In this document: positions 23,349-32,492 of the stretch, piece by piece
How positions within the stretch are numbered: position 1 is the stretch's first letter
Layout: every line of letters begins with the position of its first letter
Assembly: GCA_030648615.1 (NCBI GenBank)
Contig: JAUSHJ010000007.1
Location: 1-45,841, forward strand
Source: Microcaldota archaeon
Lineage (GTDB): Archaea; Micrarchaeota; Micrarchaeia; Anstonellales; Bilamarchaeaceae
DNA length: 45,841 bases
Reading direction: 5' to 3'
Translations under genes and position numbers: made by a program
Notes under the pieces: generated by a model
What the model saw: the letters and a program-made list of their open reading frames with translations, nothing else
Databases searched by the model: none
Told to the model about the DNA's origin: nothing

Positions 23349-25082
23349 CTAGACAAACACCTTATCAGGAGTCATCTTCTTTTCAATTGATTTTAGCAAC
23401 ACATCAGTATCAGAATAATAATGATTCATTACTTTCCCGACATCTTCTACCTGATTCAGTTTATTATCAAGCATCCATTTCAAAACCATCTTTTTTTCTA
23501 CCTGATCAGCAAGAATATCCTTTTCAGTCATGCCAGTATGAAGATTGAGATGCTCCATATAACGACGAGGTGGCTTAACAATCTGGAAATCGTCAGTTCT
23601 AGGGCGCCAAAGGTAAAGCTTATTTAATTCCGGACCACTTGGACCTGAAACAACTTCACTTATCTCAAGAGTTCTTCTAAGATTTTTCCTTCTATCTCTA
23701 TATTGAACTAAAACAAGGTGCACGTCTTCTACTTCGCTAGGTGGAAGTTCTATAGGTGGCTCTATAAGACGTTTTATTATCTGAGCACCAGTATCTGCGT
23801 GTAAAGTTGCATAAACGCTATGTCCAGTGTGCATTGCTTCAAATAGCACTTCTGCTTCTTTTTTCCTTCTTATTTCTCCCATGACGATGCGGTCTGGCCT
23901 CATTCTTAATGAATTTACTACCAGATCCAGCATACTTACTTCACCAAGGCCTTCAGGATTTGGAGCTCGAGTAACTAGAGGAACCCAGTTCCATTGATAA
24001 CTTGGTAATAGAAGTTCACGAGTATCTTCTATGGTAACTATTCTCTGATATGGAGGTATTAAAGAAATTATACTATTAAGTGCGGAAGTTTTTCCACTTG
24101 CAGTTCCGCCACCTACTAAAATATTCATTTCGTAGTGTATTGCTTGCCAAAGCAAAGCTGCCATATCAAGTGACATCGCATTCTGTTTTGAATCCAAAAA
24201 GCTTACAATGGTCCATGGATTTTTTGCAAACAACCTTAAGGTTAAAGTATTTCCATTGGTTGAAATTGGAAATATGGTAGCATTTACTCTGTCACCACTT
24301 GCCAAATGAGCATCGAGAATTGGATTAAGAAGACTTATCTGCTTACCTATTTTTCTTGCTACCTGAGAAGAATAATTCTCAATTTCTTCTTCGTTCTTTA
24401 ATTTAATATTAGTTTTTAACCACCCATATTTTCTATGATAAACCAGAATAGGATTATTTGATGAATTTATAACAATTTCTTCAAGCCAGTTGTCTGCCAT
24501 CAAAACATCGATCTCCCCTAGACCATACATTTCACGAAGTAAAATTCCGCAAAGTGCATCTACCATATTCTTATCAGGAGAAAGATCTTTTTCAAGAACC
24601 TGAGCAATCAGTCCATGTCTAGTTTTAAATTCGTTTTCTGCCTCTTCTTTGGCTTTTTCTGAACTGCCCACTGGCATCATTCTTGAAACTTCATTTTTTA
24701 TAAACTCAAAATAGGAACGGGTTTCTGGAGTAACTTCTGGGATATAGATATCGTAGAAAGGTCGCTTCTCGGTTTCTGATAATATTATTGATACGTGTGC
24801 GCTTATATGTCCGCTTAGGCCTTTCACTATATACTGTTCTACTAATTTTCCAGTGACTTCTACTTCTTCCTTGAAAACAGGATGACGTAAAATTTCTACC
24901 GAAGGTTTTTGAAATAAATTTAGTGGATAGTTCAACTTTACTACACCTACTTTGTCTAGTGCACGCAGAACCTTTTCCAATGATTTGTAATTCCATTTAA
25001 ATTCTATTGACGCTTTCTCAAGTGTAATGCGTTTTTGCAACTCTAGAATAGAAATCAAATCATCAATTTTTGTCTTCATCAT
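23349..25082 (-). CDS. Type IV pilus/secretion assembly ATPase (GspE/PilB/TadA family)
   Basis: 577 aa. N-terminal winged-helix-like segment to about 60, a linker domain, then the secretion ATPase core: Walker A GGGTASGKTS near residue 325, an Asp box (IEDTREL) and Walker B-like MGEIRRKKEAEVLFEAMHTGH with the His box. It powers assembly of surface filaments at the membrane. GAGGTATC precedes ATGATG. It is the last gene of a minus-strand run of pilin-like proteins; no TadC/FlaJ membrane partner is in the window. Confidence 0.92.
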   Translation of the reverse strand: MMKTKIDDLISILELQKRITLEKASIEFKWNYKSLEKVLRALDKVGVVKLNYPLNLFQKPSVEILRHPVFKEEVEVTGKLVEQYIVKGLSGHISAHVSIILSETEKRPFYDIYIPEVTPETRSYFEFIKNEVSRMMPVGSSEKAKEEAENEFKTRHGLIAQVLEKDLSPDKNMVDALCGILLREMYGLGEIDVLMADNWLEEIVINSSNNPILVYHRKYGWLKTNIKLKNEEEIENYSSQVARKIGKQISLLNPILDAHLASGDRVNATIFPISTNGNTLTLRLFAKNPWTIVSFLDSKQNAMSLDMAALLWQAIHYEMNILVGGGTASGKTSALNSIISLIPPYQRIVTIEDTRELLLPSYQWNWVPLVTRAPNPEGLGEVSMLDLVVNSLRMRPDRIVMGEIRRKKEAEVLFEAMHTGHSVYATLHADTGAQIIKRLIEPPIELPPSEVEDVHLVLVQYRDRRKNLRRTLEISEVVSGPSGPELNKLYLWRPRTDDFQIVKPPRRYMEHLNLHTGMTEKDILADQVEKKMVLKWMLDNKLNQVEDVGKVMNHYYSDTDVLLKSIEKKMTPDKVFV

Positions 25083-25134
25083 AATGATACCTCAAACTTT
25101 GTTTGATGGTTTTGTGGCACCAGCCACACAAACC

Positions 25135-25983
25135 TTATTTCTCTATCTGTGCATTCTTAAAAATCTTACCTTGTGAGTAGTTCATTGGAATATTATAAAC
25201 CATGGATGCTTTTTTCTCTATATCTTGCAGTGGCAATGAAACATTGATGTCAATTATAGGACTAGCAAGATTATCTGTTATGAATAAAATTCCTTCTCGA
25301 TTACCCGATTTACCTAGTAGTATTGTTACGGTTTCATTATTGACATATTTTATTGAAAAACTATTTGCAACTGTTGAACTAAGATTACCCGTCTGCGTAT
25401 CAGTTCCATTGTAATCAGTATATTTAAGCAAAACTGAAATATCACCTGAAGGATCGAATGAAAACGGAGAAATAGATTGTCGGAATTTTGAAACTGAAAT
25501 TGATATATTGTAAACAGTCACGTTTGTTTTTGAACTACTATTGAGGCCCTGAAAAAGTACCTCGTTGGAACTGGAATTTGTGTAATTAAGAAGATATTGT
25601 AGATTGCCAAAAATAGTTACTGCCACTGCCCCATCAATAACATTAGAAAAGTTCAATGATACGTTTGTGTGTGAAACACCAGTAATATTATTCTGCAAAA
25701 AAGTATTATATGCTGAAAGAGTAGCGGAAAAATTGGATTTGGGTAACTGCTCATTTACTGAGAAAACGATAGTTTGATTATTTTTGACAATGGTAGCATT
25801 TGGACCTATCAGAATATTAACATCGTTACCAACGGAATCGAATAGTGAACTGGCATAACTTAATGGAGTAGTTGATGATATGGATCTTTCAAAATCAACA
25901 GATGCACCTGCAATAGCAGACCAAAATGTGATTAGAATAACGCACATGGTAATTGCCAGGATGGATGCTATGAATGCTTTCAT
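25135..25983 (-). CDS. Pilus-operon membrane-anchored protein
   Basis: 282 aa. N-terminal hydrophobic helix at about residues 3-28, then a Ser/Thr/Asn-rich beta domain with many N-x-S/T sequons. No obvious class III prepilin cleavage motif. It lies between the ATPase gene and small pilin-like genes, all on one strand with gaps of 20-52 bp. Likely a minor structural or assembly component of the filament. Confidence 0.7.
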   Translation of the reverse strand: MKAFIASILAITMCVILITFWSAIAGASVDFERSISSTTPLSYASSLFDSVGNDVNILIGPNATIVKNNQTIVFSVNEQLPKSNFSATLSAYNTFLQNNITGVSHTNVSLNFSNVIDGAVAVTIFGNLQYLLNYTNSSSNEVLFQGLNSSSKTNVTVYNISISVSKFRQSISPFSFDPSGDISVLLKYTDYNGTDTQTGNLSSTVANSFSIKYVNNETVTILLGKSGNREGILFITDNLASPIIDINVSLPLQDIEKKASMVYNIPMNYSQGKIFKNAQIEK

Positions 25984-26003
25984 AATTTATCACCATAAAA
26001 ATT

Positions 26004-26450
26004 TCATTCGAACCAACTCTGTATTTCTGCAGTATAGAAATTCCCAGTATAAATATATGGTTTCCTGATGATCTGAAGCTCTTTCTGATAATTATTACAG
26101 CCAGGCCTGGTAAGAGTCGTGGTATTCCCCGATTGACTTGTGAGGCTTACTTGAGCACACACTGATTGAGGTAATGAATCCAGCACTTGTCTAACCTCAG
26201 TACTATTAGACCCAAGCATTTTTCCTAACATATCAGTCTTTCCTAAAACAGTTATTGTATCCATGGATATTTGCTTTAGATATGTACTCCTCGGAGTAGG
26301 ATCCTGAAATACCTGATGAGAAATCAGCATAAATGTTACTGCAAATATAAGTAATGCAAATGCTGCATCTATAGTAAAAACAAAACCTTTCTTTTGTTTA
26401 AGTAATGAGTCAACTGACTCAACAGAGGTCTTACTCAGGCTCATTTCCAT
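26004..26450 (-). CDS. Pilin-like protein
   Basis: 148 aa. A charged leader (LLKQKKGF) precedes VFTIDAAFALLIFAVTFMLI, a pilin-type helix with G-F at the probable cleavage point. A disulfide-capable Cys pair lies in the C-terminal domain. It overlaps the upstream gene by 10 bp. Confidence 0.7.
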   Translation of the reverse strand: MEMSLSKTSVESVDSLLKQKKGFVFTIDAAFALLIFAVTFMLISHQVFQDPTPRSTYLKQISMDTITVLGKTDMLGKMLGSNSTEVRQVLDSLPQSVCAQVSLTSQSGNTTTLTRPGCNNYQKELQIIRKPYIYTGNFYTAEIQSWFE

Positions 26451-26995
26451 ACCTCCATTCTAAGGTTAACTATGCTACCATTTAAAAGCATCAGACGTTC
26501 AAAAACAACAGCCTCATTTACTGAAGAACCTTTAGAACCAATCTGATAGTAAGAGGTTTCTTTCCCCATACTTGTGACATTAATAAAAAAATCGTATCTA
26601 ACTAATCCTAACTTACTTTTTACAATGGAATAATTTGATTGTGTAAAATCAGCAAACCTTGAAAGTTTATTATTATCAATTACGTTCCTACTATTGGCAA
26701 GACCAAATGTAACTACATTGCTATCATTAAGCATTTGCACATCTTCCCAATTAACAGGTTGACCCGGAGTGATTACAAGCGCATCAGTTGCTGAAAGAGA
26801 TGCCGACCATAGTTCATCATAGGATTGAATATTACTCCATCTTATGGCAAGAAAGTTCCAAGTAATAATAAATAGCATTAGTAGGAGTGCCATGGTAACA
26901 GAAACAGCAAAAAAATCAAGACTCCATACCTGGCCTTTTAGCAATCGTGAGTCCAAGGTTTTGAGTCGCGATTTAGCTGATTTCAATGGAACCAC
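26441..26995 (-). CDS. Pilin-like protein
   Basis: 184 aa. Basic leader ending LLKGQVWSLDFFAV followed by a hydrophobic helix (MALLLMLFIITWNFLAI), matching the KGQ-type class III prepilin pattern with Asp replacing the usual Glu. Start is GTG; it overlaps the upstream gene by 23 bp, so translation may be coupled. Confidence 0.7.
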   Translation of the reverse strand: MVPLKSAKSRLKTLDSRLLKGQVWSLDFFAVSVTMALLLMLFIITWNFLAIRWSNIQSYDELWSASLSATDALVITPGQPVNWEDVQMLNDSNVVTFGLANSRNVIDNNKLSRFADFTQSNYSIVKSKLGLVRYDFFINVTSMGKETSYYQIGSKGSSVNEAVVFERLMLLNGSIVNLRMEVWK

Positions 26996-27371
26996 CGTTA
27001 TTTTTTATTTTCATTTCCCTATTTAAAAAAATTTGAGTTGCATTTATCCTAGTTGTAAGAAGCTTTGCCTGGCTACCTGCATTAGTTGATGACACAGATG
27101 ATGTGAGAATGCCATTGTGTATTGTTACGTTCAAACGAGAGTTTACTAAAGTAAGATTCGTACTTGCTCCGTCCCCCGCCATATATACACTATTAATAGT
27201 ATTAGAAAGAGCATATGTAGTTTTTAGTGCGTCCAAATTATCTGTAGATTGTATCAAATTAACTGATTGACTAGAAAAAATAACTGTAAATATTATATAA
27301 AGCACTAAGAAAGCAGTGAAAACTATGAGAAATTCGTTTGCTGCCTGACCCTTCATGTTCATAGTAACCAA
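26973..27371 (-). CDS. Class III prepilin-like protein
   Basis: 132 aa. MNMKGQAANEFLIVFTAF is a textbook class III signal: KGQ, then Glu at +5 of the mature helix. The remaining ~95 residues form a small external domain. It is the best candidate major pilin of this operon. The archaeal prepilin peptidase would cut just before Q. Confidence 0.8.
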   Translation of the reverse strand: MVTMNMKGQAANEFLIVFTAFLVLYIIFTVIFSSQSVNLIQSTDNLDALKTTYALSNTINSVYMAGDGASTNLTLVNSRLNVTIHNGILTSSVSSTNAGSQAKLLTTRINATQIFLNREMKIKNNGGSIEIS

Positions 27372-29411
27372 CTAATCAACTGTAGAAGACATTATGGCAT
27401 AATCCACAATACGAACAGTGAGACTATTGCCAGCAACATTGAAACGATAAGGTTTTGAAACCCCCCAGTGTATAAAGCGCTGGTATTCACCGATTGCAGC
27501 CCAGGAAGTAGGAAACCAGAATACTGGAATTGCAAGTGAAGTTCCTGAGTACGGGAATATGTAATATACTTTGCTGTTGCTCGTGTATATTACTTTAGTA
27601 CCCAACGAATTGGATTGTGTAATGTAATGCTGATTATTTACTATGTAGATAGAATTTTGGGCAAAATATTCGAAACCCCAGCCAAGACCAAGTGGTTGCG
27701 CAGTATTCTGTACGGCTTTATCAAATATCAACACGTTTCCACCTTCTGAAGTAAAGCTTATGAGTTTAGTAACAAGCTGAGAGCCAGTGCTTCCTTGAGT
27801 AACGTCTTCTGCAAATATAACCACTGCGTAACGTGTAATATCAAAACTACTATCTATGACAACATTTCTGTGATAAATGTCCTTGTTCCAGTTATAGCTC
27901 TCATTTGAAGAATGTGTATTCAACCAGTCCACCCACTCCTGCTCTGAACCACCTACCCCGGAATCTTTAGTAACGAATAATATTTCTTTCATAACCTTAA
28001 ACTGATAGACCCCCTGGGCGCCAACATTATCAAAGAAATCAATGCACCTCAAAGTAGCATTATGCGCACCAAAACCTATAGTGTAATATGTATAGCTTAC
28101 ATTTTCAACCGGAGCATTGTACGAGCCATCAGATGGATTCAATATTGTCCAACCGCCTCCATCTAAACTTATTTCTGCGCTTTTTACCGAGCTGTTTCCT
28201 TTTAATGTATCATCACATGTTGCAGTTATCGTAACAGGATCTCCTAAAAATGGCCTTAATGGAATTTTGTTTAGGTTTAAAGCTGTAGGGCCTTGATTGT
28301 CAGTTATATTTCCTCCAACAGTTATTTGCAGGGCTACCGTGTCCTGAGCATCTAATACCCCTACACCAGTAGCAGTTATTGTTCCGGTATATTGCCCAGG
28401 TATAGTACCTAGAGGTATTGACATGTTGAATACTTTAGTCTGACAACTGTCCGGACCCATTGCTGGCAGTGGTGCTAAATTACCAACCCAGCTGCCTGCA
28501 GCACCAGAAGTAACTAAAAAAGTAACACTGGTTAGCGAAGTTGCAGAATTGGTGCAAACCTGAAATGCTTTTTGTGAAGTTTCGTTTGCCAGAGAAGTCT
28601 GATTCCAAGTACTTGGGGTAATTGTCAGTGGAGGAGCATTATTTGATCCAGGTGGCAAAAGAACTTCTATAGTTATTGGAAATGATATAGATTCGGTAGT
28701 ATTTCCACTTACTGCATCAAATGTAAGTTTTCCATTATATATTCCTACTGCACTACTATCACTTTGGATTGTTAACGTTACTGGCTGTGATTGTGTATCT
28801 GGAAGAGTAAATGAAGATGATGAAAGATCCAAAATAACATTTGTAAATGGCCAGTCTTTAGTTACTGAAACGTTTACTGAAGAACCAAATATATTTTTAA
28901 CTGAAACGCTGTCAATTGCAGTAGCATTGCTGGTCATGACAATATTTGAAGCGGATTTGCTCAGTTCGATCATTGCAGAACCAATCCGCACCTGATTACC
29001 TTCACTAATTACCCAAATCCAATAATTACCTGAAGATCCTGGTAGTGTGCCATGAACATTAAAAGAAGGCAAATAGACGGAATCTTGCCCATTCACGTAT
29101 AATCTTATCGTCTGATTTGAAACATAGGAATTAACTGAATCGTACCCCGGTGGAATTTCTACATACACTAATTTCCTTGCACCTTCTCCCTGTGAATAAA
29201 CTTCATTTGCTGTAGAACCTAGAATTCCGACAGTATTTTTAGCTATGGACTGGACTCTAGTTCTGTTAATATCTGCAAACTGATTTTGACTTAATATAAT
29301 CATGACCGAGATAATCAAGAATGCCACTGCTACAAGAATTAGAAATTCTGCACTTACTTGACCAAAAGAAGTTTTGTGTTTTGAATATTGAATCTTGAGT
29401 TTCTGCACCAT
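27372..29411 (-). CDS. Large protein with prepilin-like N-terminus and surface domains
   Basis: 679 aa. FGQVSAEFLILVAVAFLII near residues 16-34 is a class III prepilin-like helix. Then come Ig-like beta domains with sequons (to about 460), and a C-terminal ~200 residues reading like a GATase-1/ThuA-type flavodoxin fold (EILFVTKDSG, YAVVIFAEDV, GGNVLIFDKA). It abuts the next pilin gene with no gap. A tip adhesin or filament-attached enzyme is a reasonable inference. Confidence 0.75.
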   Translation of the reverse strand: MVQKLKIQYSKHKTSFGQVSAEFLILVAVAFLIISVMIILSQNQFADINRTRVQSIAKNTVGILGSTANEVYSQGEGARKLVYVEIPPGYDSVNSYVSNQTIRLYVNGQDSVYLPSFNVHGTLPGSSGNYWIWVISEGNQVRIGSAMIELSKSASNIVMTSNATAIDSVSVKNIFGSSVNVSVTKDWPFTNVILDLSSSSFTLPDTQSQPVTLTIQSDSSAVGIYNGKLTFDAVSGNTTESISFPITIEVLLPPGSNNAPPLTITPSTWNQTSLANETSQKAFQVCTNSATSLTSVTFLVTSGAAGSWVGNLAPLPAMGPDSCQTKVFNMSIPLGTIPGQYTGTITATGVGVLDAQDTVALQITVGGNITDNQGPTALNLNKIPLRPFLGDPVTITATCDDTLKGNSSVKSAEISLDGGGWTILNPSDGSYNAPVENVSYTYYTIGFGAHNATLRCIDFFDNVGAQGVYQFKVMKEILFVTKDSGVGGSEQEWVDWLNTHSSNESYNWNKDIYHRNVVIDSSFDITRYAVVIFAEDVTQGSTGSQLVTKLISFTSEGGNVLIFDKAVQNTAQPLGLGWGFEYFAQNSIYIVNNQHYITQSNSLGTKVIYTSNSKVYYIFPYSGTSLAIPVFWFPTSWAAIGEYQRFIHWGVSKPYRFNVAGNSLTVRIVDYAIMSSTVD

Positions 29412-29465
29412 GAATAGGAATATACCTGGAGATTTTAAATTGTGATGTTCTACCCCAATATTCGT

Positions 29466-29519
29466 TCAACAATCTTCTCAGCATCGAACTTCTCAATATC
29501 TTCGTACTTCTGTCCTGTA
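29466..29519. repeat. 54-bp exact copy of the ftsY 3' end
   Basis: Identical over 54 bp to 30458-30511, which encodes the QKYEDIEKFDAEKIVE part of FtsY. The two direct copies flank the vapBC pair (29537-30165). The short copy lacks upstream coding sequence, so it is a duplication scar. Confidence 0.85.
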
Positions 29520-29536
29520 AATTGATGATAATACAA

Positions 29537-29938
29537 CTAAACAAAATCCAGAACTTCTTTTATATTATAAACTTTTACGATCTCTTGGTTTTTTAATCTT
29601 AATTCATTTGACCAAATAGGGAGACCTTTGGCAAGAGCTAATGCAAAAAATGGAAAATCTTTATAGTGCGGAGATATCGTCTTTGCCTTTTCTTCTGTAT
29701 GAATATATTGTTCTCTTGGAATAACAGTTACATGAGAAAGTAAAATATTCAGAACTACCGAAAATTCACTTTGACTAATTTTCATTCTTTTTTGCAGATC
29801 CTCTCTGTTACGTTCGATCTCTTCAAGAGTATGCTCTGGAGTTGACAATTCAAGATTACCTAATAGAATAGTATCAAAAGTAATTGCCCTAGCTACCAGT
29901 GCAGAAATCAGAATGTTAGTATCGACAACAAGTTGCAT
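29537..29938 (-). CDS. VapC-like PIN-domain toxin (second copy)
   Basis: 133 aa. Homologous along its length to the toxin at 17830. Asp6 (VVDTNILISAL), Glu39/40 and Asp94 (YKDFPFFAL) are kept, but the last acidic residue is Glu112 (PIWSNEL) rather than Asp. That may weaken activity or be tolerated. Its gene is 8 bp after the antitoxin gene and is bordered by a copy of the ftsY end. Confidence 0.87.
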   Translation of the reverse strand: MQLVVDTNILISALVARAITFDTILLGNLELSTPEHTLEEIERNREDLQKRMKISQSEFSVVLNILLSHVTVIPREQYIHTEEKAKTISPHYKDFPFFALALAKGLPIWSNELRLKNQEIVKVYNIKEVLDFV

Positions 29939-29946
29939 TACACCAT

Positions 29947-30165
29947 CTATTTGTGCCTGTCTGCGATTGCCTTTTTTATCTTATTTCCTATCTCTTCTAC
30001 ATCTGTTTCAGTTAGTTTACTTTTTGAGGTGATAGATTTGAATAATAGTAGCTCCTGGATTTTTTGATTAATTGCTTGTCTAGCTACTTCACTCCAATTA
30101 AGTTCAGGAAACATATCCATATTTTTCTTCAAATCTTCAGGTACTGTAAGTGTTATATTTGTCAT
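29947..30165 (-). CDS. VapB-like antitoxin (second copy)
   Basis: 72 aa. ITLTVPEDLKKNMDMFPELN...ARQAI aligns with the first antitoxin (17604), and both end in (A)xRHK. Ribbon-helix-helix-type N-terminus. Upstream, TATTA-TGTG-TAATA (30181-30194) is a candidate operator for autoregulation. Confidence 0.85.
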   Translation of the reverse strand: MTNITLTVPEDLKKNMDMFPELNWSEVARQAINQKIQELLLFKSITSKSKLTETDVEEIGNKIKKAIADRHK

Positions 30166-30180
30166 ATCGAATCACAAATA

Positions 30181-30194
30181 TATTATGTGTAATA
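30181..30194 (-). promoter_or_regulatory. Candidate VapB operator (second copy)
   Basis: TATTA-TGTG-TAATA inverted repeat 16-29 bp before the antitoxin start. The remaining spacer to 30441 (about 250 bp) has short inverted repeats such as ACTAT/ATAGT but no gene that I can support. Confidence 0.35.
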
Positions 30195-30441
30195 TGTGTT
30201 TATTAAGGTTTCGATCGAAGAAACTACTATCTTAAATAGTTCCAATACCCAGCAAACAACCAAGATTAAAATAACTCGAAAATCGCATTTTTCACTTAGT
30301 CTATTAATTAATTTTTGTTTTCCTACAACGATCATACTTATTAAGAGTATATAACTAACCCTTATTTCCTAAGCGAAAGAATCCGTTGAAACTTAATCTT
30401 GCATAGTAAACATAGTTCTACACCATTATCATAAATTTTAA

Positions 30442-31827
30442 CTAGCCAAGAATCCTCTCAACAATCTTCTCAGCATCGAACTTCTCAATATCTTCGTACT
30501 TCTGTCCTGTACCCAGATATATTATTGGAATTCCTGTAGTCTTGGATATGGAAAGTACAGTTCCGCCTTTCGCATCACAATCTAATTTAGTAAGTATTAC
30601 TCCATCAATACCAATTTCTTTATTAAACTCACTCACTTGCTGAATTATTGCATTACCTGCAATACTTTCACCAATATATACCTTCAATTGAGGCGCAATA
30701 ACTCGATTCATTTTCTTAAGTTCGTTTAGTAAATTAAGATTTGTTTCCTGCCTTCCAGCAGTATCTATGAGAACGACATCTATTGCATTTGCCTTGGCAT
30801 GACTCATCGCATCGTATGCTACCGCCGTTGGATCACTCCCGTAATCCCTCTTAATCATTTTTACCCCTAAACGATCTGCATGCACCTGTAACTGCTCAAT
30901 AGCAGCAGCTCTGAATGTATCGCTTGCTGCAAAAACCACTTTGTAATTGGCAGACAGAAGCATTTTTGTTACCTTAGCGATTGTAGTAGTCTTTCCAGAA
31001 CCGTTTATACCAAGAAACATTATCTTTACTGGCTTCTCCTGCGCTTTGACAAATTCAAGAATATCAAAAATCCTGGAGTTGGTCATGACTTCCAGCAAAC
31101 TTTTTCTTATGGCATCTTTGATAAAAGAATTAAGTTCGGATTTCCTGATTTTACTACCTATCAGTTTTATTTCTAAGTCTTTACGGATTTCTTCTGCAAC
31201 ATCCATGGCAACGTCGCTTTCCAGCATCTCCAGCTCAAGTCCATCGAGTAGGTCTACTATGTCCGTCTTGGAAATTTCTACGTCGCCAGTAAATATGCTT
31301 TTTATCTGTTTGAGTATACCGAATTTTGCTTCTGTTGCTTCAGGTTTCTTTTCAGGAATGTGATGAACTTGAGAAATAGGTTTTGTGATTTGCGGGTCTG
31401 GAATATCTAAAATTTTAGATTCTTTAGATGATTCTTGTATTTTTAATTCTGATTGTACTTCTTTTGGTTGTGGTTTTATGATTGTTTTTTTATGTTCCAC
31501 TTTGACCTGTAATTTTGGAACTTCTTTCTTTTCCTCTTTTACTATTATTTTTTCTGCTTTTTCTTCTTTTATCTTCGGTAATTCTGGTTTTTTCTCTTCT
31601 TTTACTTTAACTGGTTCTGGTACTCTAACTATTTCCTTTGATTTAGATTTTTCTGGTGCTTTGATTACTTCTGGCTTAGGCTGAAGTTCAGGTATATGTT
31701 TTATTTGTTGAATTAGTACAGATTTTTCTTCTGTTTTAGTTTCTATTTTACTCTCTACTTTTGCTTCCTCTTTCTTAGTTAAGTTATCTATAAAACCAGT
31801 AATTTTCTTCTTGAGGATGTCAAACAT
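30442..31827 (-). CDS. ftsY: SRP receptor GTPase FtsY
   Basis: 461 aa from ATG 31827 (TTGGGGAA upstream acts as ribosome binding site, so I reject the TTG start). A ~160-residue Lys/Glu/Pro-rich N-terminal A domain precedes the NG domain: GINGSGKTTTIAK (P-loop) near 285, DTAGRQETN, and TKLDCDAKGG. It docks SRP at the membrane. Last gene of the eS19-prefoldin operon. Its 3' end is duplicated at 29466. Confidence 0.95.
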   Translation of the reverse strand: MFDILKKKITGFIDNLTKKEEAKVESKIETKTEEKSVLIQQIKHIPELQPKPEVIKAPEKSKSKEIVRVPEPVKVKEEKKPELPKIKEEKAEKIIVKEEKKEVPKLQVKVEHKKTIIKPQPKEVQSELKIQESSKESKILDIPDPQITKPISQVHHIPEKKPEATEAKFGILKQIKSIFTGDVEISKTDIVDLLDGLELEMLESDVAMDVAEEIRKDLEIKLIGSKIRKSELNSFIKDAIRKSLLEVMTNSRIFDILEFVKAQEKPVKIMFLGINGSGKTTTIAKVTKMLLSANYKVVFAASDTFRAAAIEQLQVHADRLGVKMIKRDYGSDPTAVAYDAMSHAKANAIDVVLIDTAGRQETNLNLLNELKKMNRVIAPQLKVYIGESIAGNAIIQQVSEFNKEIGIDGVILTKLDCDAKGGTVLSISKTTGIPIIYLGTGQKYEDIEKFDAEKIVERILG

Positions 31828-31844
31828 AAGTTTCCCCAATATAA

Positions 31845-32294
31845 TTAAACGTAATCTTCGCCAATATTATCGTCAACACGCTTGTTTAGGCTTTGTTGCA
31901 TTTGAACATTTCTTAGACGTGAACCGCTTTCCTGGAGCTTTGCAGCAATCTTTTCAAACTCTTCATTGAGTTTTACTATGGCGTTTTTAGTTGCATCTAT
32001 TCTTTTCTTTATCTCAACTGAAGCTTCTTTGCTTTCCATTTCAATTAAATAATTTGCACCAACAGGAACAAGTATTTTAGTAGAATAAACATTTGCACGA
32101 ACGTAGGAACCACCGCCTATCTGTACTAATATATCTTCACTCTTAAGATTCTCAGCAGTGTTTGAAGCGTTACTTAAATCATAAGTAGTGGAATTTATCC
32201 GTTCTACCTCTTTCTGAAGAAGACGTAGTTGCTCTCGATATACGGCAACTTCGTATGAAAGCTGTTGAATACTGTTATTTTCCGCATCGCCCAT
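31845..32294 (-). CDS. pfdA: Prefoldin alpha subunit
   Basis: 149 aa from ATG 32294 (AGGTG upstream; an in-frame GTG three codons earlier is less likely). Two coiled-coil arms flank a central beta segment (ILVQIGGGSYVRANV...ILVPVGANYLIE), the prefoldin alpha pattern. It hands unfolded chains to the thermosome. It sits between LX and ftsY with short gaps. Confidence 0.88.
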   Translation of the reverse strand: MGDAENNSIQQLSYEVAVYREQLRLLQKEVERINSTTYDLSNASNTAENLKSEDILVQIGGGSYVRANVYSTKILVPVGANYLIEMESKEASVEIKKRIDATKNAIVKLNEEFEKIAAKLQESGSRLRNVQMQQSLNKRVDDNIGEDYV

Positions 32295-32303
32295 GTAATA
32301 CAC

Positions 32304-32477
32304 CTAAAGCTTATTTACTGTAATTATTTTTATAGCTGTTCTTTTTAATCGGTTGCTGGAACCAAATAAAGCGTAGACAGTATCCTTTGCCTGCTTCTCG
32401 CTATTCGCTTCAACGGTTTTATCGAACTTTCTTAATTCGCCACTTATTTTTATTTCTCCTGAAATACCAAACTTCAT
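32304..32477 (-). CDS. rplX: Ribosomal protein LX (eL20 family)
   Basis: 57 aa from ATG 32477 with AGGTGA upstream. MKFGISGEIKI..., then a KQAKDTVYALFGSSNRLKR segment, matches archaeal LX, a small 50S protein. It lies in the usual aIF6-LX-prefoldin-FtsY order. Confidence 0.88.
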   Translation of the reverse strand: MKFGISGEIKISGELRKFDKTVEANSEKQAKDTVYALFGSSNRLKRTAIKIITVNKL

Positions 32478-32492
32478 ATTTTCACCTGTCAA

